Position numbers and translations under genes: made by a program
The notes under the pieces: model-generated
The model's input: only the letters and a program-made list of their open reading frames with translations
Database searches by the model: none
What the model was told of the DNA's origin: nothing
Assembly: GCA_022749755.1 (NCBI GenBank)
Contig: CM040446.1
Span: forward strand, 1,542,966-1,606,965
Direction: 5' to 3'
DNA: 64,000 nucleotides
DNA from: Azadirachta indica
Taxonomy: Eukaryota > Streptophyta > Magnoliopsida > Sapindales > Meliaceae
Shown: positions 1 to 11,861 of the stretch, piece by piece
Numbering within the stretch: position 1 is the first letter of the stretch
Layout: each line of letters begins with the position of its first letter

Positions 1-303
1 AGTTTTTTCTTATACATCTTTGTAATTTATATGAGCTGAAGTTTGAAAATAATGTTTTTTAAAGAAAATGGTTCTTTTCAATTTATAATTGCATTATTAG
101 ATTATGCTCAAATGCTCAAAATATGCTTGTCTACTGTACCAGTTATATCATTTAAATCTTCAATATACATAATATCTTTTTAGTTTCACTTACTTTAATT
201 GATTATATTTGTATATCCTATTTGAGCCAAGCTGCTACAAATTCAGTGGTCCTTCATTAACTCGAACCTTTTTCTTTGTTCATATAATATGTATGAATTG
301 TAG
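1..303 (+). other. Intron of the EDR2-like gene
   Basis: AT-rich sequence with no coding segment that continues the EDR2-like reading frame. It ends in an acceptor (ttgtag) at about 303, directly before the first visible exon. No other feature seen. Confidence 0.6.
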
Positions 304-3300
304 CGTCTACTTGGGAGATTAGAAGTTTACGCATGCCAATGGGCACGAATGGTGCAAAGTGTCTTGTGACCCAAATGTTAGAGATACATTCATCTGGCTG
401 GTGTAGATGGAAGAAAAAGAACAGCTCAAAGTTTGAAAAGACTGTCCATTTTGCATTACTCAGTCAAGTGGCAGGTTTGAAAATCTAATCAATTATTTCT
501 TTGGTAATTCACATTCTTAGTGTCTTAGGTGGCAAAAAGAAACAAGTCCTATGATCTGTTATGGAAAAGTTGATCTTTCCATATCAAGACATTTGTTTGA
601 GTCTTGATCAGCTGACAACTCTGTTCAGGGGACTAAGTAAATATATTTTTTCAACATGTACAACAAAGACAATGAGAATGCTGTTGAGATCAATAAAGTT
701 TTGTTAAAGAAATTTTTTGCAGGTGTTCATTTCAGTGCCAGTTACATTTTTTGTCACCATTATTCAGGTTTAAAGGAATATATTGGAGCAAATCCAGCGC
801 TCAAAACTGAACATGCAACTATGATTGTCCAGTCAAAATTTTCAGATGTTTCATCTACTAATGATTATTATGAGGATGAAGAAGTTCAGGATCAGTTTTA
901 TGATGCAATTGCTGAAGACTCATCATCTTCTGAAGATGAAGATAGTGATGACAGCAGCGAACTTGATAAGAAGGTCTTCTTTTTTTTTAATTCTCATTGA
1001 AGATAGAGTTCTGCCTGAAAATTTTGGGAAAGGGAAAAAATTGAAACTATTACAGAATCAAGTCATTTATATGAATCCGTACCGCTAAAGCAGTCTGGAA
1101 TTGATATTTGCTTCTCATCTTCATCAGGATAAGAAGATCAAGCTGAAAAATGTCTCGTGGGCCATATCCAGCTTGGCTTTGAAGCGAACTTCAGGTTTTA
1201 TCTTTTTCTAAAGTTGTATTTGGGAATTTTTCCTATCCAATTATGCAATGGTTAAATAATTTTCTCAGTCCATTCGTCATTGTTAAATACTCATTACTAA
1301 CGCATGAAGTTGGCTTGGATGCAGTGACAGATGCAAGTAAGGAATTAGATTGTAGCGTGCCTCCAATCACTATTGATCCAAGCCAGTTCAACGGTTCCTT
1401 GCACAAAGCAGAGGATGCGACTGACTCAAATTGTTGGAGTTCTCCTAGTGGCAAGGGATTTGTGATCAGAGGAAAGACTTACCTAAAAGATAATTGCAAG
1501 GTGGGTTTTGCTTTCCTCCCATATCATTGGCCAGTTTTAGGTGGTGGTTGCCTCCTTTTTTCTTTTTTCTTTTTCTCTTTTTTTATTTTTTTTGTTCTGG
1601 TTCCAAATACCATCTTTATCTTGTTTCTGTTGAATGTTGGTTAAATGTATTTATATAATCTTTTTTCAGGTAATGGGTGGAGATCCCTTGCTTAAGCTCA
1701 TTGCAGTTGATTGGTTTAAAGTTGATAAAGCGGCAGATAGGGTTGCATTGCATCCCAAATGTTTAGTTCAGGTATAATTTTAGTTCTCATTTCCACTTTA
1801 TGTTTGTATTAGACAAGCAAAATTGTGAAACTAAGTCGTTTACTCATTTTATAAAGTAATGACTGACAAAGTGGCTAACATTTTGAGCGAAAAGGCATTC
1901 TTTTAGAGTTGGACAGCATGATCTGAGAATGTTTGAGCTTACTAGTCACAGTTTTTTCAAATTTTAACAAGTCTTGTTTAATAACTGCTTTTTTCTCAAT
2001 TTCAGTCAGAAGCTGGGAAAAAGCTTCCGTTCATCCTGGTCATTAATCTTCAGGTATGCATCTGGTTTCTTTTTAATCTCCTTGTCTGTGGCTTATGTCT
2101 AGAAGTTGCATAGTACCATGTATGTGCTTGGAGACCTGGCATAGAAATCTGAATTCTATGGTGGTAAAAGATAACTAAACGTTTTTTTGGTCCCCTAAAA
2201 TTTCTATTTAAAAGAGTTTATATGCAAAACTACGACAATTTATTTGCTAAACACTGAGGATTGCAGTTCAAAAGCCTGGACACAGCAAAGTGGAATATTT
2301 GTGCAGAAAGATTGGATAAAATTTAAACGGTTGAAGCTTATTCATTAGTAGTAATATTAATAATCATTATAATTGTTGCAGTTTTTGGATGCTATCAGTC
2401 TCACCCCAGCCTTTTAAAGGGCAATTCTTATTTTCTCTTTTCTTTTCCAGGTTCCAGCAAAACCGAACTATAGTTTGGTCCTCTACTATGCTTCTGAAAG
2501 GCCCGTGAATAAAGATTCTTTGTTGGGTAAGTTTGTGGATGGGACTGACATGTTTCGCGATGCAAGATTTAAGCTGATTCCAAGCATCGTTGAGGTATGA
2601 AGTTCTGAAGTATAAACATACTGCAAAAGTTTTGTTACCTTTTATTGGCATTGCTTTCATGGTGTTGAGTAGGATATTATATTCTAATGTTTGCAGGGAT
2701 ACTGGATGGTGAAACGTGCAGTTGGAACCAAAGCTTGCCTATTGGGGAAGGCTGTAACCTGCAAATACCTCAGACAAGATAATTTTCTAGAGGTATTATT
2801 TCACGGCATTTTCTGGTTTTCCTACATTTATTTGGACATGCTGGCTTTCCTTAAATCAACTTTTCAGAGTGATAAACGTAGGAGCTTGACCTTGTAGAAG
2901 TGGCAAATGGTCTAAAATCTTGATTCTTGTATGTGTGCCTGGGACTTGAAAGTCTCTTGTTCTCTATGCATTCTTTATTTTCCTCATCTCTTTTCTCCTA
3001 TGTTGTGATTGTCTGAAGTGAAAATTTTCCACTTGGTATTAGATCAGGAGATCTGATAATATAGGATATAAAACTGATGGTGGACTACAGTGAACTATCT
3101 CCAAAACTTTTGTTTGCAGATTGATGTGGATATTGGATCATCATCTGTAGCTAGGAGTGTGATTGGCCTTGTCCTTGGATACGTAACAAGCCTAGTTGTT
3201 GATCTTGCAATTTTGATAGAGGTATGTGCTTCTGAAAGAGTGATTATGTATAATCCCATGCTCTTGTTTGTAAAGGATAATGAACTTTTACTTGATGTTT

Positions 3301-4577
3301 GTCTTGCAATTTCCATAGAGGTCTCCACTTTTCCAATTTTTATTCTTTGTGAGAAGATAAATTCTTCTTGCATTGCGTTTAGCATGTGTACTTCTGTAGC
3401 ACTGGTTGCTTTTCTAACTCTGTTTGGAGTGAACAATTTTGGGTATTGTCATAGTCTTCTCCTAGTCTTTTTCCAGCAACCTTACAAGCAATTTTTTTAA
3501 GGTTGCATATAACACGAATCAGTAGACAATTGCTTCTATGTTTGGATACTTTTAGTTGTAAACCATGAAATTTATGCAAATATTATTCAAAACTTAATGT
3601 TAACAGCTGCTGCCTGCTTATTTTCTACAGGCAAAGGAAGAGGCAGAACTACCTGAGTATATACTTGGTACTGTTCAGCTGAATCGTGTCAGACTTGATG
3701 CTGCTGTACCATTGGAGGTTTGATGATTTACATGTCAACAAATTTTCAAATATCTTGTTTGACTGCACTTCTCTTGTGCTGGTCTAGCTTGGATATTATC
3801 TTGTACGCACAAATTTTAATGCTCAAAATTTAGTTTTGTGCATAAGCAGCTTTCCTGTACATGGAGCATATTTTACTTTAACATATTTTGTAAAGAACTG
3901 TCAAGGAAGTTGTCTTTGCCTTTTTACATCTTGGGAGGATCTTCAATTAAGATCAGATCCTTAATGTAAATTACCTCTTCAGAGAATTATAATAAAATCG
4001 TCTTTTTGGTGCTTGTGTTGTATGCATGTTCCAAGTCTCGGCAGACAGGTACTGAGATTTTAAAAAAAAAAGAAGACTGCTGAAGAAGCAGGAAATTGGT
4101 GAGTGAATCGGTATTGCTCAAATCTTCCATTGATGGAGTAAAAACATCAAGGGCATATATGATGAGTTCTAAACAGCGCAGTTTTGTCCCGCATTCACAT
4201 TTTAAAGACCTGGGTGTTTCTTTTATCAAAAGAAATTTAACTTGGTTTACTTTCATGGAATATAGTTAAGGTGAATGAACTGAGGATCTGCACGACAGAT
4301 TTCAAACTCAAGACAGCTTCTATTTGGGTTAGATCCCAATAAGAATGTAGAACAATTCCTCTGTAAACTTGCTGCTTTGACTTAGAATTTCTTTCATTGC
4401 ATTATAACATTCTTATATCTAGTCAATCATTCTGTTAAAATAGTTCTGGAAATCTTAAACCACATGGCCTTTTGTTCCTCCTGATTTTATGACTTGACTC
4501 TTCTTGCATTCTTTAATCTTTACCATGCCTTTCTCATAATTAATTTCATAACTTCTCTGTGTTATCAGGAAGTTTAA
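304..4577 (+). CDS. EDR2-like START/DUF1336 lipid-binding protein, 5' partial
   Basis: Family: ENHANCED DISEASE RESISTANCE 2-like proteins (PH, START, then EDR2_C/DUF1336), membrane-associated negative regulators of defence and senescence. The PH domain and early START exons lie left of the window. Exons read: 304-474, 768-973, 1128-1194, 1310-1500, 1670-1771, 2006-2053, 2451-2594, 2697-2792, 3120-3221, 3631-3717, all in phase. The START end shows TWEIRSL, LVTQMLEIHSS and LKEYIGANPAL, followed by a Ser/Asp/Glu-rich acidic linker (about 930-970). DUF1336 landmarks are NCWSSPSGKGFVIRGKTYL, GGDPLL, FVDGTDMFRDARFKLIP, GYWMVKRAVGTKACLLG and GLVLGYVTSLVVDLA. The end is ambiguous. Reading on gives ...PLEV with a stop at 3721-3723. 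Splicing 3717 to 4569 gives ...PLEEV with a stop at 4575-4577, and I prefer this because 4569 onward looks exonic. The paralogue (EDR2, EDR2L or another) cannot be assigned. Confidence 0.88.
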
Positions 4578-5040
4578 GCTGCAGCATCAAATGAAGATGA
4601 CTCCAGCCAATATCTCTCTGTGCAGCACACCTGTCCTTAACAAGGATGAAACAACCATTGCTGTTCATTCATTACAGCAATAGTCTTTGGTCCTGAAAGC
4701 AAACAAAAGAGAGAGCTGAAAGATTTTTTTTTTTTTTTTTTTTGTGTGTAGTTGAAGATGAAAATTTTCTGTCCCCTTTTTTCCTCAAATCACATACTAA
4801 CTCCACCTACTTTGTCTATAAACTTTATCATTCTTTATATATTTACTTTTATGAATGATTGATTTTTCTTGCTTGCAGAATGTCTTTTTTTTGTTTTATT
4901 TTTAAATTTTATTTTGCTCTTGTATTTTTTTGGCCTCATTAGTTTCAGCACCAACTAATCTTTTGACTAATTGTCTCCCTTTCTCATACTTAATTACCCT
5001 CAAAATCTCTGAATTACCCTTGTTTAATCTTCATTAACTC

Positions 5041-5880
5041 TATAAATCAAGGACAGAATTGGTCTTTTCTCCCGTAGGTTTGGTCTACACCGAAGAAAAG
5101 GCAGAGGCTGTGCCAAATTTCCTGTAAGTTTTCCCATTAAGTAAATCTTTATCATTTGTACTTTTACATATGATTTAGTTTAAGATATCAAATCATGATT
5201 CATGCACAAGATTTGTAATCTTTTGACTCAAATGGGAATCCATTTCAAGTTAAATTTTTTTTTTTTTTATGGCCTAAAAAGATGTGTTCTTTCCAAGCAC
5301 ACACGGCTGCATAGTCGGTGCCATGTCTTTTTCAACCCTATCCTGGAGAAATTTCTCAGCTTACTATTTCCCAACCGTTTGAGTGATTATGACAATGAGC
5401 ATATGTCCTTGATTCTTTCTAGGGGTTTGGCTGTTTTTCTTGAGATTTGTTTGTTTGTTTCCTGGGAAAGTTTGAATTGTCAAAACGGTTGAATTTTTCT
5501 AATCTTGTATTAAATCGAACCCATTTGGAAACATTGAAAAACAAATTAATATTTAATGAAATAAGATTTTCCTAATTTGGCAGATATATTATTATTATTA
5601 TTATTATCTCTTCACCCTTTGCATGAATGAACAGAAAATAGTGTAGCATTTGATTGATTGGATTGCAGGAGGATTCAGAAAATTGGTTTCTTTGAAACTC
5701 CATCAATGGAAACCTAATTATTATGTCATACAATTTGGAACTGGGAGCCAAATAATTTCATCACGGGCTCGCTCTCGGAGTGCAGCACTTTCTTGTGATT
5801 TCAAAAACACATTTAAAGCCATTTCACTGTTCTCAATAAATGAATATGGCCACAACAATATTTTCAACAATTAGAATGAC
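5041..5880 (+). ncRNA. Possible short spliced non-coding transcript
   Basis: Seen: a TATA-like TATAAAT at 5041, a strong donor (CCT|gtaagt) at 5123/5124, a good acceptor (gattgcag) at 5661-5668, and an AATAAA polyadenylation-like signal at about 5836. Together they would give exons of roughly 5070-5123 and 5669-5870. No ORF of note and no known miRNA sequence was recognised. It may equally be chance, or part of the EDR2-like 3' UTR. Inference only. Confidence 0.2.
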
Positions 5881-7132
5881 GAGAAGAAAAAATTAAAAAA
5901 GAAAACCCAATTTTTTAATTATTTTTGGAATAAAAATGTGTTTAAATTATTGAAAGATTTACATTATTTGGACCACAAACCAAAGCAAAAATGAGAGAAA
6001 CACACATGTCATGGGAGGGTTTGGCTCTTTGTACAATACCATACGAGAAACAGAAAAAGGCTTAAGCTAAGCAGAAGCAAAAATTTAAAAAAGAGAAAGT
6101 GAAGGTGCTTTTATCACAAGCAACTGTTGTCTTTTACTTCTGCTTTTGCTTCTCTGCACCTGCTTCTGTCATTTCATTTCAAAGTTGATAAAAGAAAAGT
6201 TTGTACTGTTGTCTGTATACTCTCTGCCATAGTATTAAATGTAATTAATAAAAATGGGTAACCCTAATACATTAATTAATATTGCATTTTCCCATTTCCT
6301 TGTTTGGGTCAATAAAGTTCCCAAATGGTTAAATTGGTTTCCTTTGTTTACCAAATTACTTGCTATTATTCCTTATTAGATAACCATTCTAATTATTAAT
6401 TGTTAACATGTTACTTACTACTAGGTTTTATTTGAATTGCTTTAATTACTGCATGCTATTTTTTCAGGCCACAATTTCTAGGGTAAAACTTTTCTTCTAA
6501 TAAATAGAAACCGTTTAATCTTATGCATAGATTTTTAAATTTTGATATAATATTAGAACTTTGATTAGTGTGTTCATTAATGTTTTGTAAAACTTGCTAG
6601 TGTTTTCGTGCATATATTATATATCAAATTGTAAAATTAACATATTATATCAGTAAGGACCTAAAAAATGTTCTTTTTTTTTTAAAAAAAAAAAGCCTTT
6701 GGCATATTAGATGTTTTACTATGGAGCTATAAAACCCAAAATAATAATTGTACTAATAATAAAAATTCTGATTTCATATCTAAATATTCAATGAACCCAT
6801 ATATACATCACTATTGATAATTTTTGCTTTGTACAACGAAATTGCTTTTTCTCATGCTTTATAAATATGTAGTGGCTAAAATAGTTATTAAACACATAAT
6901 ATAATGATTATGAATGAAACAAATAGTTGAGAGCAGCTGTGACTCATGATGATTAATTACCCAATAAGCATCTATCCATCCTTTTTCTTTTTTCTTATAC
7001 AATGAATCATCACACTCCTTTAATAATTTTGCAATTTACTCCCATCCCCTCTAGTATATTTCTAGGTTCATAATTCTTCTTCTCTTTTCTTTTCTTAATA
7101 GAGTTTTTCAATTGATATGGTACCAAAAATCA

Positions 7133-7156
7133 AAAATCAAAAATCAAAAATCAAAA
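7133..7156. repeat. Hexanucleotide microsatellite (AAAATC-type)
   Basis: About four tandem copies of a CAAAAAT-like unit in AT-rich intergenic DNA. No associated gene. Confidence 0.6.
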
Positions 7157-8281
7157 TTATTTGTGTATTTGCATACAATTTTTTAAACTTTTTTTTTTAA
7201 AAAAAATTAGAAACATGTTTAATTATTTTATTCCCGTTAGTTTTAATGTTTTACATTTTACAAATATCATAAACACGTTTTTCCTTTTTAAAAACTTCAT
7301 TTTCAAAATATTATTTTCAATTTGAGACAATAATTTTTAAAGATAAGTATTAAACTCTAATCTAGAATAACTTTTCTAGTCTTCTTCATTTTTTATTTTT
7401 TTATTTGGAATAATGCAAGAAGTCATACAACATCTCTACTAAAAAAACATTGATATAGGTATGGATTATCTAATAAAACTCATGGTCCTACAATGTTTAA
7501 ATCCTATTTTTCAAATTAGGTTATTGGATTCTCTTCCATTGAAAAAGAAGAAAAAGATGCCTCAAGAAAAATAAAAAGTTACAAACCCTAATTGCTAATG
7601 GCCAACATCATCCAAATAAACTAAGAACCTAAGGGTCCCCTCTTGCCCCCAAAAGCAACCCAATAATATTCTCTTATCATCTAATCAATATAGGATTAAT
7701 AGCATTTAAGTCCTTCAAATTTTATACCTTCACAAATAAAAACAAAATTGATCTATATGTGAAGAATTACTATATTGAAATAATGACATTATCCTTGTAG
7801 ATTAAATTTTGATCATCACAATATTAGATTATGCAACTTAAAACTAAAGGCAAGATAATATTTTCGAGTCCAACCGTTATAGTGGAGGTAATACATCCCT
7901 CTAAAAGGTAAATAATGGGATAAAAATTGTTTATTTTAAACATAAAAATTTAGGATGCGTCATATATAAAGTTATTTGTAGGTTGATTTCAATAGACCTT
8001 TGATAAAAATGTTCGTAATAAAAACTCAAAAGAAACAAAGGGTATCTGTTTGTTATAAATATATACATTATATTTTTACTTGTAAAAAGATAAAAAATTA
8101 GGGAGGATGTTATTACCTCAATCACTATGCACATTTCCTTCTTTTAAGCAGTCTTTCTCTATTTCCCATGCATCACTGACCCAAAAAAACAGCATGGATT
8201 ATATGTACAGAAGCAATTTTTTTGTAATCTGATACCAAAATTTTGTTTCCTGCAATTTGTCGATCTTCGCTGCTAGTTCCA

Positions 8282-11200
8282 ATGGAGATTTTTCATGGCT
8301 TGTACTTGAATCTTTTCATCTTCTTTACTATGTTCACTGCAGCAGTTTTTTGTGCTGCTGATCCTTACTCCGAAGCACTTTTGAGCTTAAAATCTGAGCT
8401 GGTTGACGATTTCAACAGTTTAGATGACTGGTTTGTGCCTCCTGGAGAGAACGCATCTGGGAAAGTTCTTGCTTGTTTTTGGTCTGGTGTTAAGTGCAAC
8501 AAGAATAACACCGTTGTTGTTGGTTTAAATCTCTCAATGAAGAAACTTTCTGGTGTCTTATCGGGGAAGCAACTCAGTGTTTTCAATGATCTTGTTGATT
8601 TCAATATCAGTCATAACTCTTTTTCTGGTCAGCTTCCTGTTCAAATCTTCAACCTCACCAATTTGAGAAGCTTGGACATTAGCAGGAATAATTTTTCTGG
8701 TCATTTCCCTGGTGGAATTCCCAGTCTTGTAAATTTGATTGTACTGGATGCTTTCAGTAACAGCTTTTCAGGTCCATTGCCAGCTGAAATTTCCCAGCTT
8801 GAATTTCTCGAAGTTCTGAATCTTGCAGGGAGTTATTTCAGCGGACCAATTCCATCCCAATTTGGTTCTTTCAAGAGCCTGAATTTTATTCACTTAGCTG
8901 GAAACCTTCTAAATGGTGAAATTCCACCGGAGCTTGGAATGCTGAAAACTGTGACTCACATGGAGATTGGCTACAACTTTTACCAGGGAAAAATTCCATG
9001 GCAATTGGGAAACATGAGTGAAGTTCAGTACCTTGATATAGCTGGTGCAAATCTCTCAGGTTCAATACCAAAAGAACTTTCAAATCTCACCAAGCTTGAA
9101 TCACTTTTTCTCTTCAGAAACCAGCTAACAGGACTGATTCCATGGGAGTTCAGTAGAATCACAACTCTCAAAAGCTTGGATCTTTCTGATAACAGACTTT
9201 CTGGGCCTATTCCAGACAGTTTTTCAGAGCTGAAGAATCTCAGACTTCTTAGTCTTATGTACAATGAAATGACTGGTTCTGTGCCTGAAAGTTTAGCTCA
9301 ACTCCCATCCCTGGAAATTCTATTCATCTGGAACAATTTCTTCTCTGGTTCACTTCCAGAAAACTTAGGAAGAAACTCAAAGCTTAGATGGGTTGATGTT
9401 TCTACAAACAACTTCAATGGCAGCATTCCACCATATATTTGTTCAGGAGGAGTATTGTTCAAATTGATCCTGTTTTCCAACAATTTTACGGGCAGTCTTT
9501 CACAGTCTCTTTCCAATTGTCCATCTCTTGTTCGACTTCGGCTTGAAGACAATTCATTCTCAGGTGAAATCCCCTTGAAATTCAGCCATCTTCCAGATAT
9601 TAACTACATAGACTTGTCCAGGAACAAAATCACAGGTGGCATTCCCTCAGATATTTCTCAAGCTTCAAATCTTCAATACTTCAATGTCTCTAATAATCCA
9701 GAGCTTGGAGGTATGATCCCTCAACAAATTTGGTCTCTGCCAAATCTTCAAAACTTTTCAGCATCATCTTGTAATATCACAGGCAGTCTCCCTCCATTCA
9801 AATCCTGCAAATCCATTTCTGTCGTTGAATTGCATATGAACAGTTTATCTGGAACTATCCCAGAAACTGTTTCCAATTGCCAGGAACTTGAGGTGATTGA
9901 TTTAGCTAACAATAAGTTGTTTGGTTGCATACCCGAAGAGATGGCAGAACTTCCTGTTTTAGGCGTCATAGACTTGTCACATAACAATTTGAGTGGTCAA
10001 ATACCGGCAAAGTTTGGGAATTCTTCAAGTTTGACGGTCCTAAATGTGTCTTTCAATGATATTTCGGGTTCCATTCCCTCGGCAAAGGCACTAAAAATGA
10101 TGGGTAGTAGTGCATTTGCTGGAAATCCGAAGCTATGTGGAGCTCCTCTGCGACCATGTCCTGGTTCAGTGGCGATATTTGGTAGTAAAAGCAAGGGGAA
10201 GCTTGCATTAGTTCTGCTACTTTGTGCAGGAGTTGTAGTCTTTGTTGCAGCAGCACTTTTGGGGATATTTTTCTTCAGAAGAGGAAGTAAAGGCCACTGG
10301 AAAATGGTCTCATTTCTAGGACTTCCTCAGTTCACAGCAAACGACATATTGAGAAGCTTCAATTCTACAGAATCTACGGAAGCAGTGCCATCAGAATCAC
10401 AAGCTGCAGTTTGCAAAGCAGTTTTGCCTACAGGAATCACAGTTTCGGTGAAAAAGATTGAATGGGGAGGAAATAGACTGAACGTCATGTCAGAATTCAT
10501 TACGCGAATGGGGAATGCAAGGCACAAGAATTTGATCAGATTGCTTGGTTTTTGCTACAACAAACATCAGGCTTATCTGTTGTATGATTATTTGCCTAAT
10601 GGGAATTTGGCTGAAAAGATCAGAATGAAGAGAGATTGGGCAGCAAAGTACAAAATTGTGCTTGGAATTGCTAGAGGATTATGTTTCCTTCACCATGACT
10701 GTTTTCCTGCAATTCCTCATGGAGATTTGAAGTCAAGTAATATAGTTTTTGATGAAAATATGGAGCCCCATTTAGCCGAATTTGGCTTCAAATATCTGAT
10801 ACAATTGGCAAATGGTTCAGTTCCAGCAAAAGTTGCCAGAAGAGAATCGGGTACAGGTAAGAGTTTACTCTTGGCACGCTTTTAATTTATTGTGTTAATG
10901 CTTCACAAGTTTTTTCCGATGTGAAACAAACAAAACAAGCATAAACTTTTAATCTAAAGTTCTACTATTTTGGACTCCAGGGAGAATGTCCGAAAGAACT
11001 GTTATACACTTACATAAATACTTGTAGCAAAAGTTGATTATCTGTTTCCGAAGAAAGTACTTCTAGCATTGAGTCAATATGATTAAATGGTTCAACTGTT
11101 ATAAAACTTCAACATCGAAATGAGTTTATTGTTGGCTAATGTTCTGAACAAGTGAATTCAACAATGGCATTAATATGCTTTATAAGTACTTATTAGCAAA

Positions 11201-11596
11201 AGCTGATTGTTATGCTTTTGAAGAAATACTTGCAGCATTAGAGTCAGTAGGCATCAAAATGAGTTGATTTTGGCTGAACTTTTGACAGGGGAATTCAACA
11301 ATGGAATCAAAGAGGAACTGTCCGCGGATGTTTATGGCTTTGGGGAGATTATTTTCGAAGTCTTAACTAATGGCAGGCTGACAAATGCAGGAAGTAGCTT
11401 AAAGAATAAGCAGAGAGATGGTCTTCTACGTGAAATATGCAACGAGAATGAAGTTGGTTCAACCAGTTCATTCCAAGAAGAGATCAAGTTAGTACTTGAT
11501 GTTGCTATTCTCTGCACCAGGAGTATTCCTTCAGACAGGCCATCCATGGAGGAAGCTTTGAAGCTTTTATCAGGGTTAAAGCCCCAAAGAAAATAG
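8282..11596 (+). CDS. MOL1: LRR receptor-like (pseudo)kinase, MOL1/TDR-type
   Basis: Two exons, 8282-10856 and 11289-11596, about 960 aa. The start is the ATG at 8282, because it opens directly on a signal peptide (MEIFHGLYLNLFIFF...). Domains: LRRNT-like region with CFWSGVKC, about 20 plant-type LRRs (LxxLxxLDLSxNxxSGxIP), paired-cysteine cap (GNPKLCGAPLRPCP), membrane helix (LALVLLLCAGVVVFVAAALL), then a kinase fold. The pattern fits Arabidopsis MORE LATERAL GROWTH1, a cambium repressor in the PXY/TDR subfamily. The kinase looks degenerate: there is no glycine-rich loop, the VAVK-type lysine is kept (VSVKKIEW), the catalytic loop reads HGDLKSSN (not HRD) and DFG is replaced by EFG. It probably signals through partners rather than by catalysis. 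Assignment to MOL1 rather than another TDR-like gene is likely but unproven. Confidence 0.87.
11013..11310 (+). repeat. Tandem duplication inside the MOL1-like intron, spanning the exon 2 acceptor
   Basis: Two diverged direct copies, about 11013-11172 and 11180-11310. Shared blocks in order: (a)taag/aaatacttgtagcaaaag-like, gaagaaa(g)tactt..agcatt..gagtca, (g)catc.aaatgag, and gaattcaacaatgg. The second copy ends in the true acceptor (gacag, 11288) and the first codons of exon 2. The first copy ends in a mutated equivalent (gaacaagtgaattcaacaatgg). Confidence 0.7.
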
Positions 11597-11704
11597 CAGA
11601 AACAATGAAAGCATGAATGGTTACATAAATATATATATAGCAAGTAGAGTTAAAGATGATATATATGTACACATACATATAAGATTTGCATGCTTGGGTT
11701 GATA

Positions 11705-11861
11705 AGAAATGATCCAGTGAACGACGTCACTCACCTTATGGAGCTCAACTATATTCGTGAGGCAATTCTGTAATGAGCTAAAACTATAGATTAATTAGAA
11801 AACACTGCTACACAGTATTGCTCGCCGTAACGTGAGTAACATCGTCCACTGGATTATTACT
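11705..11861. repeat. Imperfect inverted repeat (foldback), 38-bp arms
   Basis: Left arm 11705-11742 (contains ATCCAGTGAACGACG) and right arm about 11823-11861 (contains CGTCCACTGGAT) are reverse complements at about 30 of 38 positions, and two mismatches become G-U pairs in RNA. The loop is about 80 nt. It lies about 110 bp after the MOL1-like stop codon, so it may fall in that 3' UTR. It could be a small MITE, a foldback element or a young small-RNA precursor. It was not matched to any known family. Confidence 0.65.

Larger units (their letters stand above)
4578..8281. other. Intergenic region between EDR2-like and MOL1-like genes
   Basis: Holds the EDR2-like 3' UTR (to roughly 4.8 kb, with a long T run near 4725), a possible short spliced non-coding transcript at about 5.04-5.87 kb (separate entry), simple repeats (ATT triplets near 5589-5608, a CAAAAAT-like hexamer run at 7133-7156) and otherwise AT-rich DNA. 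No coding region is supported in 5.9-8.2 kb. The 5' leader and promoter of the MOL1-like gene lie at the right end. Confidence 0.6.

Noticed and set aside
3199..3330. Apparent duplication of the end of EDR2-like exon 9 about 99 bp downstream (cttgcaatttt.. / cttgcaatttcc..)
   Set aside because: Only about 22 of 28 bases match and flanking sequence does not align, so chance is likely.
6070..6180. Small inverted match (gcagaagcaaaa / ttttgcttctctgc) and a TGACAGAAGC-like string reminiscent of miR156
   Set aside because: The arms do not form a regular precursor and the string does not match miR156 beyond the first bases.
8243..8281. Upstream extension of the MOL1-like protein by 13 residues
   Set aside because: It would begin at TTG. 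The first ATG is at 8282 and directly opens a signal peptide.
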